A DNA stretch of 64,000 nt, from NCBI RefSeq assembly GCF_018596315.1, contig NZ_JAHEAG010000015.1, positions 62,001-126,000 on the forward strand. The letters are read 5' to 3'. Below, piece after piece: positions 33,355 to 41,965 of the stretch (position 1 is the stretch's first letter; the number at the start of each line of letters is the position of its first letter). The position numbers were made by a program, and so were the translations under genes. The DNA comes from Bradyrhizobium sp. SRL28. GTDB taxonomy: Bacteria > Pseudomonadota > Alphaproteobacteria > Rhizobiales > Xanthobacteraceae. The notes below the pieces were generated by a model. It saw nothing but the letters and a program-made list of their open reading frames with translations. It ran no database searches and had not been told where the DNA came from.

Positions 33355-34380
33355 CTAGAAGCTGCCCGCCGCCTGATCGCCGTCAACTTCGGCGCCTGCC
33401 CGGGCGCGGCGTACGCTGCTTACCAGTTTGCCCGGCCGGTCCTGATGGGCTGGCCTGGCGGTTGCGAGCCGCAGCACGGCGGCGTAGTTCGGCTGCACCT
33501 CCATCCGATCCGCATACTGGCTTTCAGAGAGGATGCGGTGGACAAGCGGCAGGTTGTAGCAAGGCACATAGAACAGCAGATGATGCTCGAGGTGATAATT
33601 GACGTAGTACGGCGCGATGAACAGCCGCTCAAGGAAATTCGCGCGCGTGGTGCGGGTGTTGCGAAGGGGATCGTTCGAGTCGGGAACGACTGCGTGTTCG
33701 GCGATGTTGCGGATGCGGGTAATGACCATCTGCCAGGTGAGCAACGGCAATAGCCATAGCAGCGGATAGGCCCACCACACGCCGGCGGCCGCAAGGCCTG
33801 CGAACAGCACGGTATTGACGGCGAACTGCGGACCAAGTTTTTCCCAGAAATGAGCGGCGCGTCGCGCGAGCGGCCATTCCTTCGGCCCTAGCGCATTTAG
33901 AAACTGCGCTTTGCGCTGCTGGTAGCCGGTCTGCCCGGTGATATCGCGCACGAACTTGCGGCGGTAGCTCATTCCGGTGATCGGAAACGGCGCTGATAGC
34001 ACCAGATCCGGATCGTCTTCCTGCTGCGTGCGCGCATGGTGCTGCAGGTGATAGCGGCGATAGGCGCGCGTCTCGGCGAAGATCGGATAGGCGCAGAACC
34101 ATTGGCTGAGCGTCAGGTTGACCTTCTCGTCCGCCGACAGGCAACCATGCGCACCGTCATGCATCAAAATCGCGAGCCCGAGCTGGCGCGAGCCGATGAT
34201 GCCGACCGCCAGCAAAAAGGTCAGCGGATTGGGCCACCAGGCGACCAGCGCGATCGATCCCACTATCAGCGCCCACGCATGCGCGATCAGGGCTATACCC
34301 TTCCAGGTCACGCGCTGGCGCACGGCGATCAATTGATCCTCGTTCAAGAAGTCACGGGCACGCATGCGAAGCGCGGTCAT
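33355..34380 (-). CDS. Membrane fatty acid desaturase
   Basis: 341 residues from ATG 34380. The three His boxes of the diiron membrane desaturases are present in order: HDGAHG (about residue 92), HLQHHAR (about 128) and HLEHHLLF (about 275). Hydrophobic segments lie before and between them. It introduces a double bond or hydroxyl in acyl chains of lipids or related substrates. The start overlaps the stop of the TetR gene by four bases, so the two are cotranscribed and the regulator most likely senses a fatty acid or acyl-CoA (inference). Confidence 0.88.
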   Translation of the reverse strand: MTALRMRARDFLNEDQLIAVRQRVTWKGIALIAHAWALIVGSIALVAWWPNPLTFLLAVGIIGSRQLGLAILMHDGAHGCLSADEKVNLTLSQWFCAYPIFAETRAYRRYHLQHHARTQQEDDPDLVLSAPFPITGMSYRRKFVRDITGQTGYQQRKAQFLNALGPKEWPLARRAAHFWEKLGPQFAVNTVLFAGLAAAGVWWAYPLLWLLPLLTWQMVITRIRNIAEHAVVPDSNDPLRNTRTTRANFLERLFIAPYYVNYHLEHHLLFYVPCYNLPLVHRILSESQYADRMEVQPNYAAVLRLATARPAHQDRPGKLVSSVRRARAGAEVDGDQAAGSF

Positions 34381-35096
34381 GACGATCCCTCCCCGTCGGG
34401 TGAATCCGGAGCGTCGCGGTCGCCGACGAGACGCAGCCCTGTATTGTCGCCACTGGTCCTTGTCGTCGCCTGATCGCCCAGCACGCGCAGCATCTCGCTG
34501 CACATTTCTTCCGCCGAACGACCCATGGCATGGCCCTCGACCATCACGCCGATCGCGAGCGCCCAGAACCGGCGTGAGCTGGCGTCGGGATCGCGCAGGG
34601 TTTTCCAGCCGTGCCGCTCGATCTGGCCGGCATAGGCGCGCATGCCCTCGCCGTGCAGCCGCTCGATGGTGCGTTCCACCAGCGGCGCGAGATCCGGGCG
34701 GCGGCGGGTGAGCGTCAGCGCTTCGGTAAAGAAGGCGACCGAATCCGTCGCAGTGACGGTCTCGGCTAGCGCGCGGGTGTATTCCCGCGGCGTGTGGGCC
34801 TGCAATGCGGCCTGTTCGGCTGCGCGCGCCAAATACAGAACGTCGCGGCAGGCGGCTTCGACGAACAACGCTTCCTTGGTGCGGAAGTAATAGGTGATCT
34901 GGCTCGGAAAGGCGTCCGCGGCGGCCGCGATGTCAGAGATCGAGGTGCCGGAAAGGCCCCGCTCCTTGAACAGGCGGCTGGCCACGTCGAGCAGGCGCGA
35001 GCGCATCTGACGCCCAGCCGAACGGGTCGCACGGGCGGCGTGCTTGGGGTCGCCGGCCGACGTTTCGGGAGCTGTCTGGACGGATCTGGGAGCCAT
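34377..35096 (-). CDS. TetR family transcriptional regulator
   Basis: 239 residues from ATG 35096. N-terminal TetR helix-turn-helix: SRLLDVASRLFKERGLSGTSISDIAAAADAFPSQITYYF in layout, with a basic lead (KHAARATRSAGRQMRSR). The C-terminal part resembles the TetR_C domain of regulators found next to lipid-desaturase genes. It overlaps the desaturase start (ATGA). A nested perfect palindrome at 35113-35139, just upstream, is the probable operator, implying autorepression and shared control of the desaturase. Confidence 0.92.
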   Translation of the reverse strand: MAPRSVQTAPETSAGDPKHAARATRSAGRQMRSRLLDVASRLFKERGLSGTSISDIAAAADAFPSQITYYFRTKEALFVEAACRDVLYLARAAEQAALQAHTPREYTRALAETVTATDSVAFFTEALTLTRRRPDLAPLVERTIERLHGEGMRAYAGQIERHGWKTLRDPDASSRRFWALAIGVMVEGHAMGRSAEEMCSEMLRVLGDQATTRTSGDNTGLRLVGDRDAPDSPDGEGSS

Positions 35097-35112
35097 TTCG
35101 CCCTCTCGTCCA

Positions 35113-35139
35113 TTATTTGTATGACATACAAACAAATAA
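35113..35139. promoter_or_regulatory. Probable TetR operator (nested palindrome)
   Basis: TTTGTATGACATACAAA (35116-35132) is a perfect palindrome around a central A. It sits inside a second perfect repeat, TTATTTGT (35113-35120) and ACAAATAA (35132-35139). The element is strikingly AT-rich for this GC-rich DNA and lies 17 bases before the TetR start codon. Confidence 0.75.
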
Positions 35140-35204
35140 GTCAATTCGGTGTGCTGGCCCGCCCTGTGGTAAGCTCAGGAACCCCTGGCCCCCCGCAAGA
35201 AGCC

Positions 35205-35232
35205 TTGCCAGCGCGCCCAAAATCCTTATAAA
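35205..35232 (+). promoter_or_regulatory. Candidate sigma-70 promoter of the rpsF operon
   Basis: TTGCCA (35205-35210) and TATAAA (35227-35232) are separated by 16 bases. This would start transcription near 35239 and leave a leader of about 190 bases before rpsF, room for ribosomal-protein feedback control. No other gene or clear structure was seen in 35233-35426. Confidence 0.5.
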
Positions 35233-35426
35233 CCGCGCATCCGTGGATCCCGGCCGGGAGCTGAACGGACGGTCTCAGCAATCTCACCTTCTTGGCGATG
35301 TTGATGCGGCAGGGCCAGTCGGCCCGTCGTCCCGTGCTTCCGCCTTCTGAGCTTATCCCGAGTCCTTTCCGAAGGCCTCGAAGGGCTTGCCGCCGGGAAA
35401 CGCGCCAACACTAGGAAAGGACACCC

Positions 35427-35903
35427 ATGCCTCTTTACGAGCATGTTTTTCTCGCGCGTCAGGATGCGAGCACCCAGCAGGTTGAAGAGCTGACCACCCA
35501 GATGACGGGCATCGTCGAAGGGCTTGGCGGCAAGGTTACCAAGACTGAGAACTGGGGCGTGCGCTCCCTCACCTACCGCATGAGCAAGAATCGCAAAGCG
35601 CACTTCGTGCTGATGAACATCGATGCGCCCTCCTCCGCGGTCACCGAGATCGAGCGGCAGGAGCGGATCTCTGAAGACGTCATCCGTTACCTCACCGTCC
35701 GCGTCGAAGAGCACGAGGAAGGTCCCTCGGCGATGATGCGCAAGGCCGATCGTGACCGCGAGCGCGACGATCGCGGCGGCGGTTTCCGCGGTGACCGCGA
35801 AGGCGGCTTCCGTGGCGATCGTGAAGGCGGTGGCTTCCGCGGCGACCGCGGCCCGCGCCGTCCACGCGAAGACGCCGCTGTTGAAGCGACGGAAGAGGAG
35901 TAA
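35427..35903 (+). CDS. rpsF: 30S ribosomal protein S6
   Basis: 158 residues with GGAAAGGA upstream. The S6 fold covers about the first 100 residues (PLYEHVFLARQDAS, GGKVTKTENWGVRSLTYRM, KAHFVLMNI, ERISEDVIRYL). The remainder is an Arg/Gly-rich tail with GFRGDREGG-type repeats, so the protein is longer than in E. coli. S6 binds S18 in the platform of the small subunit. First gene of rpsF-rpsR-DUF2232-rplI. Confidence 0.97.
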   Translation: MPLYEHVFLARQDASTQQVEELTTQMTGIVEGLGGKVTKTENWGVRSLTYRMSKNRKAHFVLMNIDAPSSAVTEIERQERISEDVIRYLTVRVEEHEEGPSAMMRKADRDRERDDRGGGFRGDREGGFRGDREGGGFRGDRGPRRPREDAAVEATEEE

Positions 35904-35908
35904 GAATC

Positions 35909-36148
35909 ATGGCTGAAGCTGGTGCACGCCGTCCGTTTTTCCGTCGCCGCAAGACCTGCCCGTTCACGGGTCCGAATGCGCCGAAGATCGACTACAAGGA
36001 TTCCAAGCTGCTGATGCGTTACGTCTCCGAGCGCGGCAAGATCGTGCCGAGCCGCATCACCGCCGTGTCCGCCAAGAAGCAGCGTGAACTCGCGCGCGCC
36101 ATCAAGCGCTCGCGTTTCCTCGGCCTGCTGCCCTACGTCATTCGCTAA
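35909..36148 (+). CDS. rpsR: 30S ribosomal protein S18
   Basis: 79 residues, five bases after rpsF. Typical S18 sequence: FFRRRKTCPFTG, DYKDSKLLMRYVSERGKIVPSRIT, LARAIKRSRFLGLLPYV. It pairs with S6 in the 30S platform. Confidence 0.97.
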   Translation: MAEAGARRPFFRRRKTCPFTGPNAPKIDYKDSKLLMRYVSERGKIVPSRITAVSAKKQRELARAIKRSRFLGLLPYVIR

Positions 36149-36157
36149 GACATCTTC

Positions 36158-36183
36158 GACCGGCGGCGTCCGCGCCGCCGGTC
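36158..36183 (+). terminator. Strong hairpin after rpsR
   Basis: GACCGGCGGCG and CGCCGCCGGTC form an 11-bp stem ten bases after the rpsR stop. No T-run follows, so it may be an attenuator or RNA-stabilising hairpin that lowers expression of the next genes rather than a full terminator. Confidence 0.5.
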
Positions 36184-36271
36184 GCAATTCCTCATAAGGC
36201 TTCCGGGTCGTCCGGTCGCCGATGGTTGGGGTCGAACGACCTCTAACCGCTCGAAAGGAGCGGGACAGCTG

Positions 36272-37243
36272 ATGATCGCGATTGTCCTCATTGGTCTTGC
36301 CGCCGGCTGCGCGTCGGCGCTGATGTTCGCCTCGATCATCTCGGGCGCGCTGATCTCATTGCTGCTGTTCTATCTGGCGTCGCTGCCGCTGATGGTTGCG
36401 GCACTCGGATGGGGTCCGCTCGCGGCAACGATCGGCGGCATCGCCGCCGCCTGCGGCCTCGGCGCGATCTTCGGCCTGCCCTATTGCATCGCCTTTGCCA
36501 TCACCGTTGCGCTGCCCGCCTGGTGGCTCGGCCATCTCGCGCTATTGGGACGGCCGGTGGCCGATCCAGCCGCAGGCAATGGTGCCGCGCCGGCCGCGCC
36601 TCAACTCGAATGGTATCCGGTCGGCCGCATCCTGCTCTGGATCGCAGGCTTTGCCGCGTTGACCACGATTGCGGCCATGCTGACGCTTGGCACCGACGCC
36701 GAGACCATCACCAGTTCGCTGCGCCGGGGCCTCATGCGGATCCTGGGGTCGCGCGATACCGCTTCCTCAGGCGACATCGAACGCTGGGTCACCGCGCTCT
36801 CCATCATCGCGCCAGCGGCCGCAACGATCGTCGCCATGATGACGTTGACGCTCAACCTCTGGCTCGCCGGCAAGATCACGGCAACGTCCGGCCGGTTGCA
36901 CCGGCCGTGGCCCGACCTGAAGAGCGCGGAACTGCCGCCGATGACGCTGGTGGCGCTCTGTGTCGCACTGGCCCTCTGCTTCGTCGGCGGGCTCGTCGCG
37001 ATGTTCGCGCAGATCACGACCACCGCGCTGATGATGGCCTATGGCCTCACCGGCTTTGCCGTGCTGCACACGCTGACGCTGGCGCTCAAGAGCCGCGTCT
37101 TCTGGCTCTGCTGCACCTACGCGATCGTTGTCGCGTTCGGCTGGCCGGTGCTGGCGATGATCGCGCTCGGTCTTGCGGACGCGGTCTTTGGCATTCGCCA
37201 ACGCTATTTGCGCGGCAAGCCGCCGCCCTTGCCCGCATCCTGA
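36272..37243 (+). CDS. DUF2232 integral membrane protein
   Basis: 323 residues, very hydrophobic with about eight membrane helices. It starts MIAIVLIGLAAGCASALMFAS. It stands between rpsR and rplI, the conserved alphaproteobacterial place for DUF2232 (YybS-like) proteins. Function is not established; the sequence lacks obvious catalytic motifs. Confidence 0.85.
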   Translation: MIAIVLIGLAAGCASALMFASIISGALISLLLFYLASLPLMVAALGWGPLAATIGGIAAACGLGAIFGLPYCIAFAITVALPAWWLGHLALLGRPVADPAAGNGAAPAAPQLEWYPVGRILLWIAGFAALTTIAAMLTLGTDAETITSSLRRGLMRILGSRDTASSGDIERWVTALSIIAPAAATIVAMMTLTLNLWLAGKITATSGRLHRPWPDLKSAELPPMTLVALCVALALCFVGGLVAMFAQITTTALMMAYGLTGFAVLHTLTLALKSRVFWLCCTYAIVVAFGWPVLAMIALGLADAVFGIRQRYLRGKPPPLPAS

Positions 37244-37297
37244 AATGCCAACCATCCACTTCAAACTGAATACATACACATCAAAAGGAGAACGAAT

Positions 37298-37897
37298 ATG
37301 GAAGTCATTTTGCTGGAACGCGTCGCCAAGCTCGGTCAGATGGGCGAAGTCGTCCGCGTCAAGGACGGGTTTGCCCGCAACTTTCTGCTCAAGCGCGGCA
37401 AGGCGCTGCGCGCCACCGCCGACAACCGCGCCAAGTTCGACGGCATGAAGGCCGAACTTGAGGCCAACAACCTCAAGGCCAAGGGCGAAGCGAGCAAGGT
37501 CGCGGAGAAGATCAACGGCCGCAACGTGGTCGTGCTGCGCCAGGCCTCTGAGACCGGCCAGCTGTTCGGCTCGGTCAGCGTGCGCGACATCATCACCTCC
37601 TTCGAGGCCGATGGCGTCACCATCAGCCGCAGCCAGGTCCTGCTGGATGCGCCGATCAAGACCATCGGCAAGCACGAGATCGCCATCGCCGTGCATCCGG
37701 AAGTCGAAGTCAGCGTCAGCGTCACCGTGGCGCGCAGCGCCGACGAAGCCGAGCGCATCAACCGCGGCGAGGACATCTCGACCCGTCAGGAAGACCAGGA
37801 CGCCGCCGCCGAAGCGCTTGCCGCAGCCGGCGAATTCTTCGATCCGGAAGCCCAGCACGACGAAGAGGCGCCGGCGCCCGCTTCGACCGAGAAGTAA
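37298..37897 (+). CDS. rplI: 50S ribosomal protein L9
   Basis: 199 residues with AAAAGGAGAA upstream. The N-terminal L9 domain (MEVILLERVAKLGQMGEVVR and VKDGFARNFLLKRGKALRAT) and C-terminal domain (LFGSVSVRDIITSFEADGV, IKTIGKHEIAIAVHPEVEVSV) are joined by a long helix. An acidic tail of about 45 residues (QEDQDAAAEALAAAGEFF...) extends beyond the E. coli length. Confidence 0.97.
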   Translation: MEVILLERVAKLGQMGEVVRVKDGFARNFLLKRGKALRATADNRAKFDGMKAELEANNLKAKGEASKVAEKINGRNVVVLRQASETGQLFGSVSVRDIITSFEADGVTISRSQVLLDAPIKTIGKHEIAIAVHPEVEVSVSVTVARSADEAERINRGEDISTRQEDQDAAAEALAAAGEFFDPEAQHDEEAPAPASTEK

Positions 37898-37931
37898 CGC
37901 GCGTATCGCTCCAACGGCCTATGACGACTTC

Positions 37932-37956
37932 AAGCCCGGCCCTTCAGGCCGGGCTT
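37932..37956. terminator. Bidirectional hairpin between rplI and the thioesterase gene
   Basis: AAGCCCGGCC and GGCCGGGCTT form a perfect 10-bp stem with a 5-base loop. It lies after rplI and overlaps the last codons of the convergent thioesterase gene. T-runs are weak on both sides. Confidence 0.6.
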
Positions 37957-38408
37957 GGGATTCTCGCCACAGCCTTCTCGTCGAGCATCGCGATCGAGGC
38001 CAGCGCCGTCGCAGTGTGCTTCTCTTTCCCGTCGATCACGCAAAACACATCGGCCGCAACGACGGCGACCTGACGTCCGGGCTTGATGACGCGCGCCCGG
38101 CAGATCAGGCGCTCGCCGGTCGCCGGCGACAGCAGATTCAATTTGTATTCCGCCGTCAGCGCCGATTGCCCGCGCGATGCCGCGGCCGCTATCGTGGTTG
38201 CGTTGTCGACGAGGAAGGCGGTGACGCCGCCGTGGAACAGGCCGTTCTGCTGCAACAGCTCAGGCCGCCGGTCGACCGCAAGCGTGCACGTGCCGCGCGT
38301 CAGCTCGGATAATTCTGCGCCGATGTGGGTCATGAAACCCTGGCGGCCGACATTGTCGCGGATGCGGGTCGCGATCGGGGCGAAGTCAGGATCGTTATTC
38401 GCATTCAT
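37944..38408 (-). CDS. PaaI-type hotdog thioesterase
   Basis: 154 residues. Hotdog-fold acyl-CoA thioesterase: QQNGLFHGGVTAFLVDNATT carries the active-site Asn/Gly region and helix, then ALTAEYKLNLLSPATGERL and VIKPGRQVAVVAADVF. It hydrolyses aromatic or acyl-CoA thioesters. Its start overlaps the stop of the TetR gene upstream (ATGA), so the two form one regulated unit. Confidence 0.9.
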   Translation of the reverse strand: MNANNDPDFAPIATRIRDNVGRQGFMTHIGAELSELTRGTCTLAVDRRPELLQQNGLFHGGVTAFLVDNATTIAAAASRGQSALTAEYKLNLLSPATGERLICRARVIKPGRQVAVVAADVFCVIDGKEKHTATALASIAMLDEKAVARIPSPA

Positions 38409-39010
38409 ACGGTTTCTCCCGGTTTGTGGATCGCATCGGGTGCGACCACCGCGCGGATGGCACAGGCGATCAGGATGTCGGCCTGCGCTCTTGGATCAGT
38501 GCGGTCGCGGCCCGACAGCCATGCACGGCAAAAAATCTGCGCCGGTCCGATGATCTGGCTGAAGAACAGTAACGACGTCATCGGCAGCAATTCGCCGCGC
38601 TCAACCAGCGGCGCGCGCCATCGCTCGACGGCTTCCGCAAGGCGCGAATTCTGTGCGCGCTGCGCGCCGCGGATCTCCTCGGTCCATTCGCTGCGGGAAA
38701 TTTCGAACAAATAGCGCGCCTCGCGCCTGGAGTTGACGACCCATTCGAGATGCGCGCGGATCAGCCGCGCCACGCCTTCCTGCGCGCTGCAGGATCCATC
38801 GAGCGCCGCGATGACGGCAGCATGGTAACGGGCGAGAATTTCCAGGAACAGCGTGCCGGCCAGCTCCTTCTTCGACCCGAAGAAATGAAAGAAGCTGCCA
38901 TTGGACGCCCGTGCGCGGGTTCTGATGGCTGCCACGGTGGCTCCCTCGAAACCGTCGCGGTCGAATACCGCCAATCCCGCCGCCAAGAGATCCTCGCGTG
39001 CCGTAGTCAT
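38405..39010 (-). CDS. TetR/AcrR family transcriptional regulator
   Basis: 201 residues from ATG 39010 (an ATG two codons earlier is also possible). Helix-turn-helix near the N-terminus: REDLLAAGLAVFDRDGFEGA, TVAAIRTRARASNGSFFHFF. It overlaps the thioesterase start and is likely its regulator. A palindromic site at 39041-39050 is a plausible operator. Confidence 0.9.
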   Translation of the reverse strand: MTTAREDLLAAGLAVFDRDGFEGATVAAIRTRARASNGSFFHFFGSKKELAGTLFLEILARYHAAVIAALDGSCSAQEGVARLIRAHLEWVVNSRREARYLFEISRSEWTEEIRGAQRAQNSRLAEAVERWRAPLVERGELLPMTSLLFFSQIIGPAQIFCRAWLSGRDRTDPRAQADILIACAIRAVVAPDAIHKPGETV

Positions 39011-39040
39011 TTGCATCCGACTTTCGAGATCTGGATTATT

Positions 39041-39062
39041 ACTCTAGAGTGATACTCCAGAA
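39041..39062. promoter_or_regulatory. Possible TetR operator
   Basis: ACTCTAGAGT (39041-39050) is a perfect 10-bp palindrome, followed after three bases by ACTCCAGAAT, a near copy. It lies about 31 bases before the TetR start codon. Confidence 0.5.
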
Positions 39063-39112
39063 TTGGTCAAGCGACATCACACCGTCGACCGGCATCCGGA
39101 AATCTGAAAATT

Positions 39113-40135
39113 CTAGCGCGAGATGGGCGGCACGGGCGGGCCGGCGGGCGCTACCGGCGGTGCGGGCGCCGTAGCCTCCACGGACGGAGGCGCCGCTGTG
39201 GAAGAACCTGCGGCCGGCTCAGGCGCGGTCGCTGCGGAAGCTGGCGGCGCCGGCGCGACCGGCGGCACCGGATCTGGCCTGAGCGGATTCGGCTCGCTAC
39301 CGGCGTTCTCCTTGGGAGCATCGACCTTGGCAGTGTCGGGCCTGTCCTCGCGTGCCGGCTTTTCGGTTTCGCCTGCGGGCTTCGCTGCCTCGCTGGCCGG
39401 CTTGTCGCCCTCGCCCTTGCTTGCGTCGGTCTTGATCGCGTCGGTTTTGGCGGGATCGGTCGCGGCGGTTTCAGCCGTGGCGGCGTCCCGCGACGCATCT
39501 TCCTTCGCGGCGTCGCCGGGGCTTGCCTGCTCGGCTTTCGGCGGTTCCTCGGTGGCGGGTTTGCCACGTCTGCCCTGCTTCTGCCTGACGCCCGATTTGC
39601 TGTCGGTCGCGGCCTGCGCCGGGGCCTGCCCATCTGCTGGCTTATCGGCATCGGGCGCCGCTTGCGGACGTGCGAACCGCTTCGCGTCCCGGCTTGGACG
39701 CGCGCCCTCGCCTTGCCGTGGTGCTCCGTCGGCATCCGGCCGGGAGGCCTCCTGCGCAGGTGCGGCGGGCGGCTGCCGGCGACCGAGCCGGTCGGGCTGA
39801 TCCGGTCTTCCGTCCTGCTTGGCGTCCTTCTGCTTCGCCTGATCCTTGCCCTGATACCGGGGGTCGGCAGCCCCGTTGGATATCAGATAGGACGAAAGCA
39901 GCGAAGCCATGTCGGTGCCCGTCGTATAGTGCTGGCGCAGGAAGCCCGGCAACGACGAAGGCGACGTGTTCTTCAACAGGCCACGCGGGCTCTTGTGGCA
40001 GGCGCTGCAGGTGTTCGAGAAGATCTGGGAGGGGCTCTTGCCGCGGTCGAGATTTTCCACGGCACGCGCCGCGCCTGCTGTGAGGCAGCCGATCAGAAGC
40101 GTCACCGTCGCCAAACTGAGCGCTCGGCTCAACAT
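39113..40135 (-). CDS. Exported cytochrome-c-like protein with long disordered tail
   Basis: 340 residues. Signal peptide cleaved near AARA (residue 25). A single haem-binding motif CSACH (C43, C46, H47) follows in IFSNTCSACHKSPRGLL, with Met residues downstream that could be the sixth ligand. From about residue 110 to the end the protein is low-complexity Pro/Ala/Lys/Glu (for example KPASEAAKPAGETEKPARE) and surely disordered. The haem domain is small, about 80 residues. Role unknown; electron transfer or haem-dependent sensing in the periplasm is possible. Confidence 0.75.
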   Translation of the reverse strand: MLSRALSLATVTLLIGCLTAGAARAVENLDRGKSPSQIFSNTCSACHKSPRGLLKNTSPSSLPGFLRQHYTTGTDMASLLSSYLISNGAADPRYQGKDQAKQKDAKQDGRPDQPDRLGRRQPPAAPAQEASRPDADGAPRQGEGARPSRDAKRFARPQAAPDADKPADGQAPAQAATDSKSGVRQKQGRRGKPATEEPPKAEQASPGDAAKEDASRDAATAETAATDPAKTDAIKTDASKGEGDKPASEAAKPAGETEKPAREDRPDTAKVDAPKENAGSEPNPLRPDPVPPVAPAPPASAATAPEPAAGSSTAAPPSVEATAPAPPVAPAGPPVPPISR

Positions 40136-40391
40136 TCCCTGCTTCTCCAGACCTGGAATCGCTGCCGGCGTCGCACAACGGCCGGCGGCGGGGTCACCTT
40201 TTAGCCGATTATGACGCGAATGGAAGCGCGCTCAGTACGCATCTGCGTGAGTGTGACATTTGTGAATATCCGCTTTGACTCCAACACACTAGCGCCACGG
40301 CATCATCGTACTTATGTTGTTGTTGATCCATTCTTGGAACCAACCTTCCAGGGTGTGTCGTGTAACAGTCGCTCGCTCCATTGGTGCTTCG

Positions 40392-41642
40392 ATGGACCGG
40401 TTGTTGCGTTATTTCCTGGGTCAGTTCATTCGCCGCGGCACGATGACATTTACGGCCGCGAGTGGGACCAGGTTTACCTGCGGTGACGGAACCGGCCGCC
40501 CGGTGTCGGCGCGGTTCCTGACCGAACGGACCCAGCGCCGTATTCTCCTCAATCCCGAACTGGCGCTCGGCGAAGCCCATATGGACGGCACGTTCGTGGT
40601 CGAGAACGGCTCGATCGCGGACGCGCTGGAGATCCTGCTCGATCAGCCCGAAATGGTGCCGCGCTGGGCCAAGCTGCAATGGTGGCTGCGTTATTTCAGC
40701 AGGCACGCCAGGCAATTCAATTGGCGCGGCCGGGCGAAAAACAACGTTGCCCACCACTACGACCTCGACGGGCGGCTCTATTCCCTCTTCCTCGACGCCG
40801 ACAGGCAATACAGTTGCGCCTATTTCGAAACGCCGGATACGACCCTCGACGATGCCCAACTCGCCAAGAAGCGCCATCTTGCCGCCAAGCTCCTGATCGG
40901 GCGCGGCAACCGAGTGCTCGACATCGGCTCGGGCTGGGGCGGCCTTGGCATCTATCTCGCCGAAATGACCGGCGCCGACGTCACCGGCATCACGCTGTCG
41001 TCGGAACAATTGCTGGCGTCGAATGCCCGCGCCGCCGAGAAGAACCTGACGGGGTCGGCAAGATTCCTGCTGAGCGATTACCGCGATATTGCCGGCCCGT
41101 TCGACCGCATCGTGTCGGTCGGCATGTTCGAACATGTCGGCATCGACTTCTATGAAACCTTTTTCCGGCGCTGCGCCGAACTTCTCAGCGACGACGGCGT
41201 CATGGTGCTGCACTCGATTGGCCGCTCGACCGGGCCCGATGTAACGAGCCCATGGATCACGAAATACATCTTCCCGGGCGGCTATATCCCCGCCCTTTCC
41301 GAGGTGATTCCCGCGATTGAGAAGGCGGGCCTGCTGGTCTGCGACGTCGAAATCCTGCGGCTGCATTATGCCGAAACGCTGAAGGCCTGGCGCGACCGCT
41401 TCATGGCGCGGCGCGAAGAGGCGGTGCGTCTCTATGACGAGCGGTTTGCCCGCATGTGGGAATTTTATCTGGCGGCGTCGGAAATGTCGTTCCGGAAGCA
41501 AAACCTGATGAATTTCCAGATCCAACTCACCAGGCGCCAGGGCATCGTGCCGATGACGCGGGATTACATTACCCGGGAAGAAGCGAAGCTGCGCGGGATG
41601 GAACTCGGGAAGCAGCCGCGGCTGCAGTTGGCGGGCGAATAG
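40392..41642 (+). CDS. Cyclopropane-fatty-acid-synthase-like methyltransferase
   Basis: 416 residues from ATG 40392 (MDRLLRYFLGQFIRRG). CFA-type SAM-dependent methyltransferase: NVAHHYDLDGRLYSLFLD, YSCAYFETPDTTLDDAQ, SAM motif VLDIGSGWGGLGIYLA, GITLSSEQL, MFEHVGIDFYETFF and KYIFPGGYIPALSEV are all family landmarks. It adds a methylene bridge or methyl group to unsaturated acyl chains in membrane phospholipids. Near a desaturase (33355) it adds to the membrane-lipid theme. Divergent from the cytochrome-like gene. Confidence 0.92.
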   Translation: MDRLLRYFLGQFIRRGTMTFTAASGTRFTCGDGTGRPVSARFLTERTQRRILLNPELALGEAHMDGTFVVENGSIADALEILLDQPEMVPRWAKLQWWLRYFSRHARQFNWRGRAKNNVAHHYDLDGRLYSLFLDADRQYSCAYFETPDTTLDDAQLAKKRHLAAKLLIGRGNRVLDIGSGWGGLGIYLAEMTGADVTGITLSSEQLLASNARAAEKNLTGSARFLLSDYRDIAGPFDRIVSVGMFEHVGIDFYETFFRRCAELLSDDGVMVLHSIGRSTGPDVTSPWITKYIFPGGYIPALSEVIPAIEKAGLLVCDVEILRLHYAETLKAWRDRFMARREEAVRLYDERFARMWEFYLAASEMSFRKQNLMNFQIQLTRRQGIVPMTRDYITREEAKLRGMELGKQPRLQLAGE

Positions 41643-41663
41643 GCTGCGCCAGGCGCGATCGCG

Positions 41664-41864
41664 TCAGTTCCGCAGGCTATAAGCCGAGGCATAAGGCGCC
41701 AATGCCGGACGGGCGAGTTGGGCGCGCACCGTAGCAAGCAACTGATCGTCACAGGGGACAGTACGCAGTTCCGGGCGCGAAATCTCTTCCATCGTGTCGA
41801 TCAGCATCGACAGCCACAAGCGCTGGCCGCTTGCCGATCGCCATCCCTGGATTTGCTGACCCAT
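41664..41864 (-). CDS. Small hypothetical protein, 66 aa
   Basis: ATG 41864, preceded by GGAAGGA, to stop at 41664. The product starts MGQQIQGWRSASGQRLWLSM and ends APYASAYSLRN, with a helical middle (LIDTMEEISRPELR). It converges on the methyltransferase gene, 21 bases apart. No known domain; likely cytosolic. A perfect CRP-type palindrome lies 102 bases upstream. Confidence 0.5.
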   Translation of the reverse strand: MGQQIQGWRSASGQRLWLSMLIDTMEEISRPELRTVPCDDQLLATVRAQLARPALAPYASAYSLRN

Positions 41865-41965
41865 CGCCTGTCCTTCCGGTCCGTTACAACTGGCAACTCG
41901 AAAATCGCCAGCCCGTTCCCGATTTCGTAACCAATCCATTCTGCGGCGAAGAAAATCACACCCGA

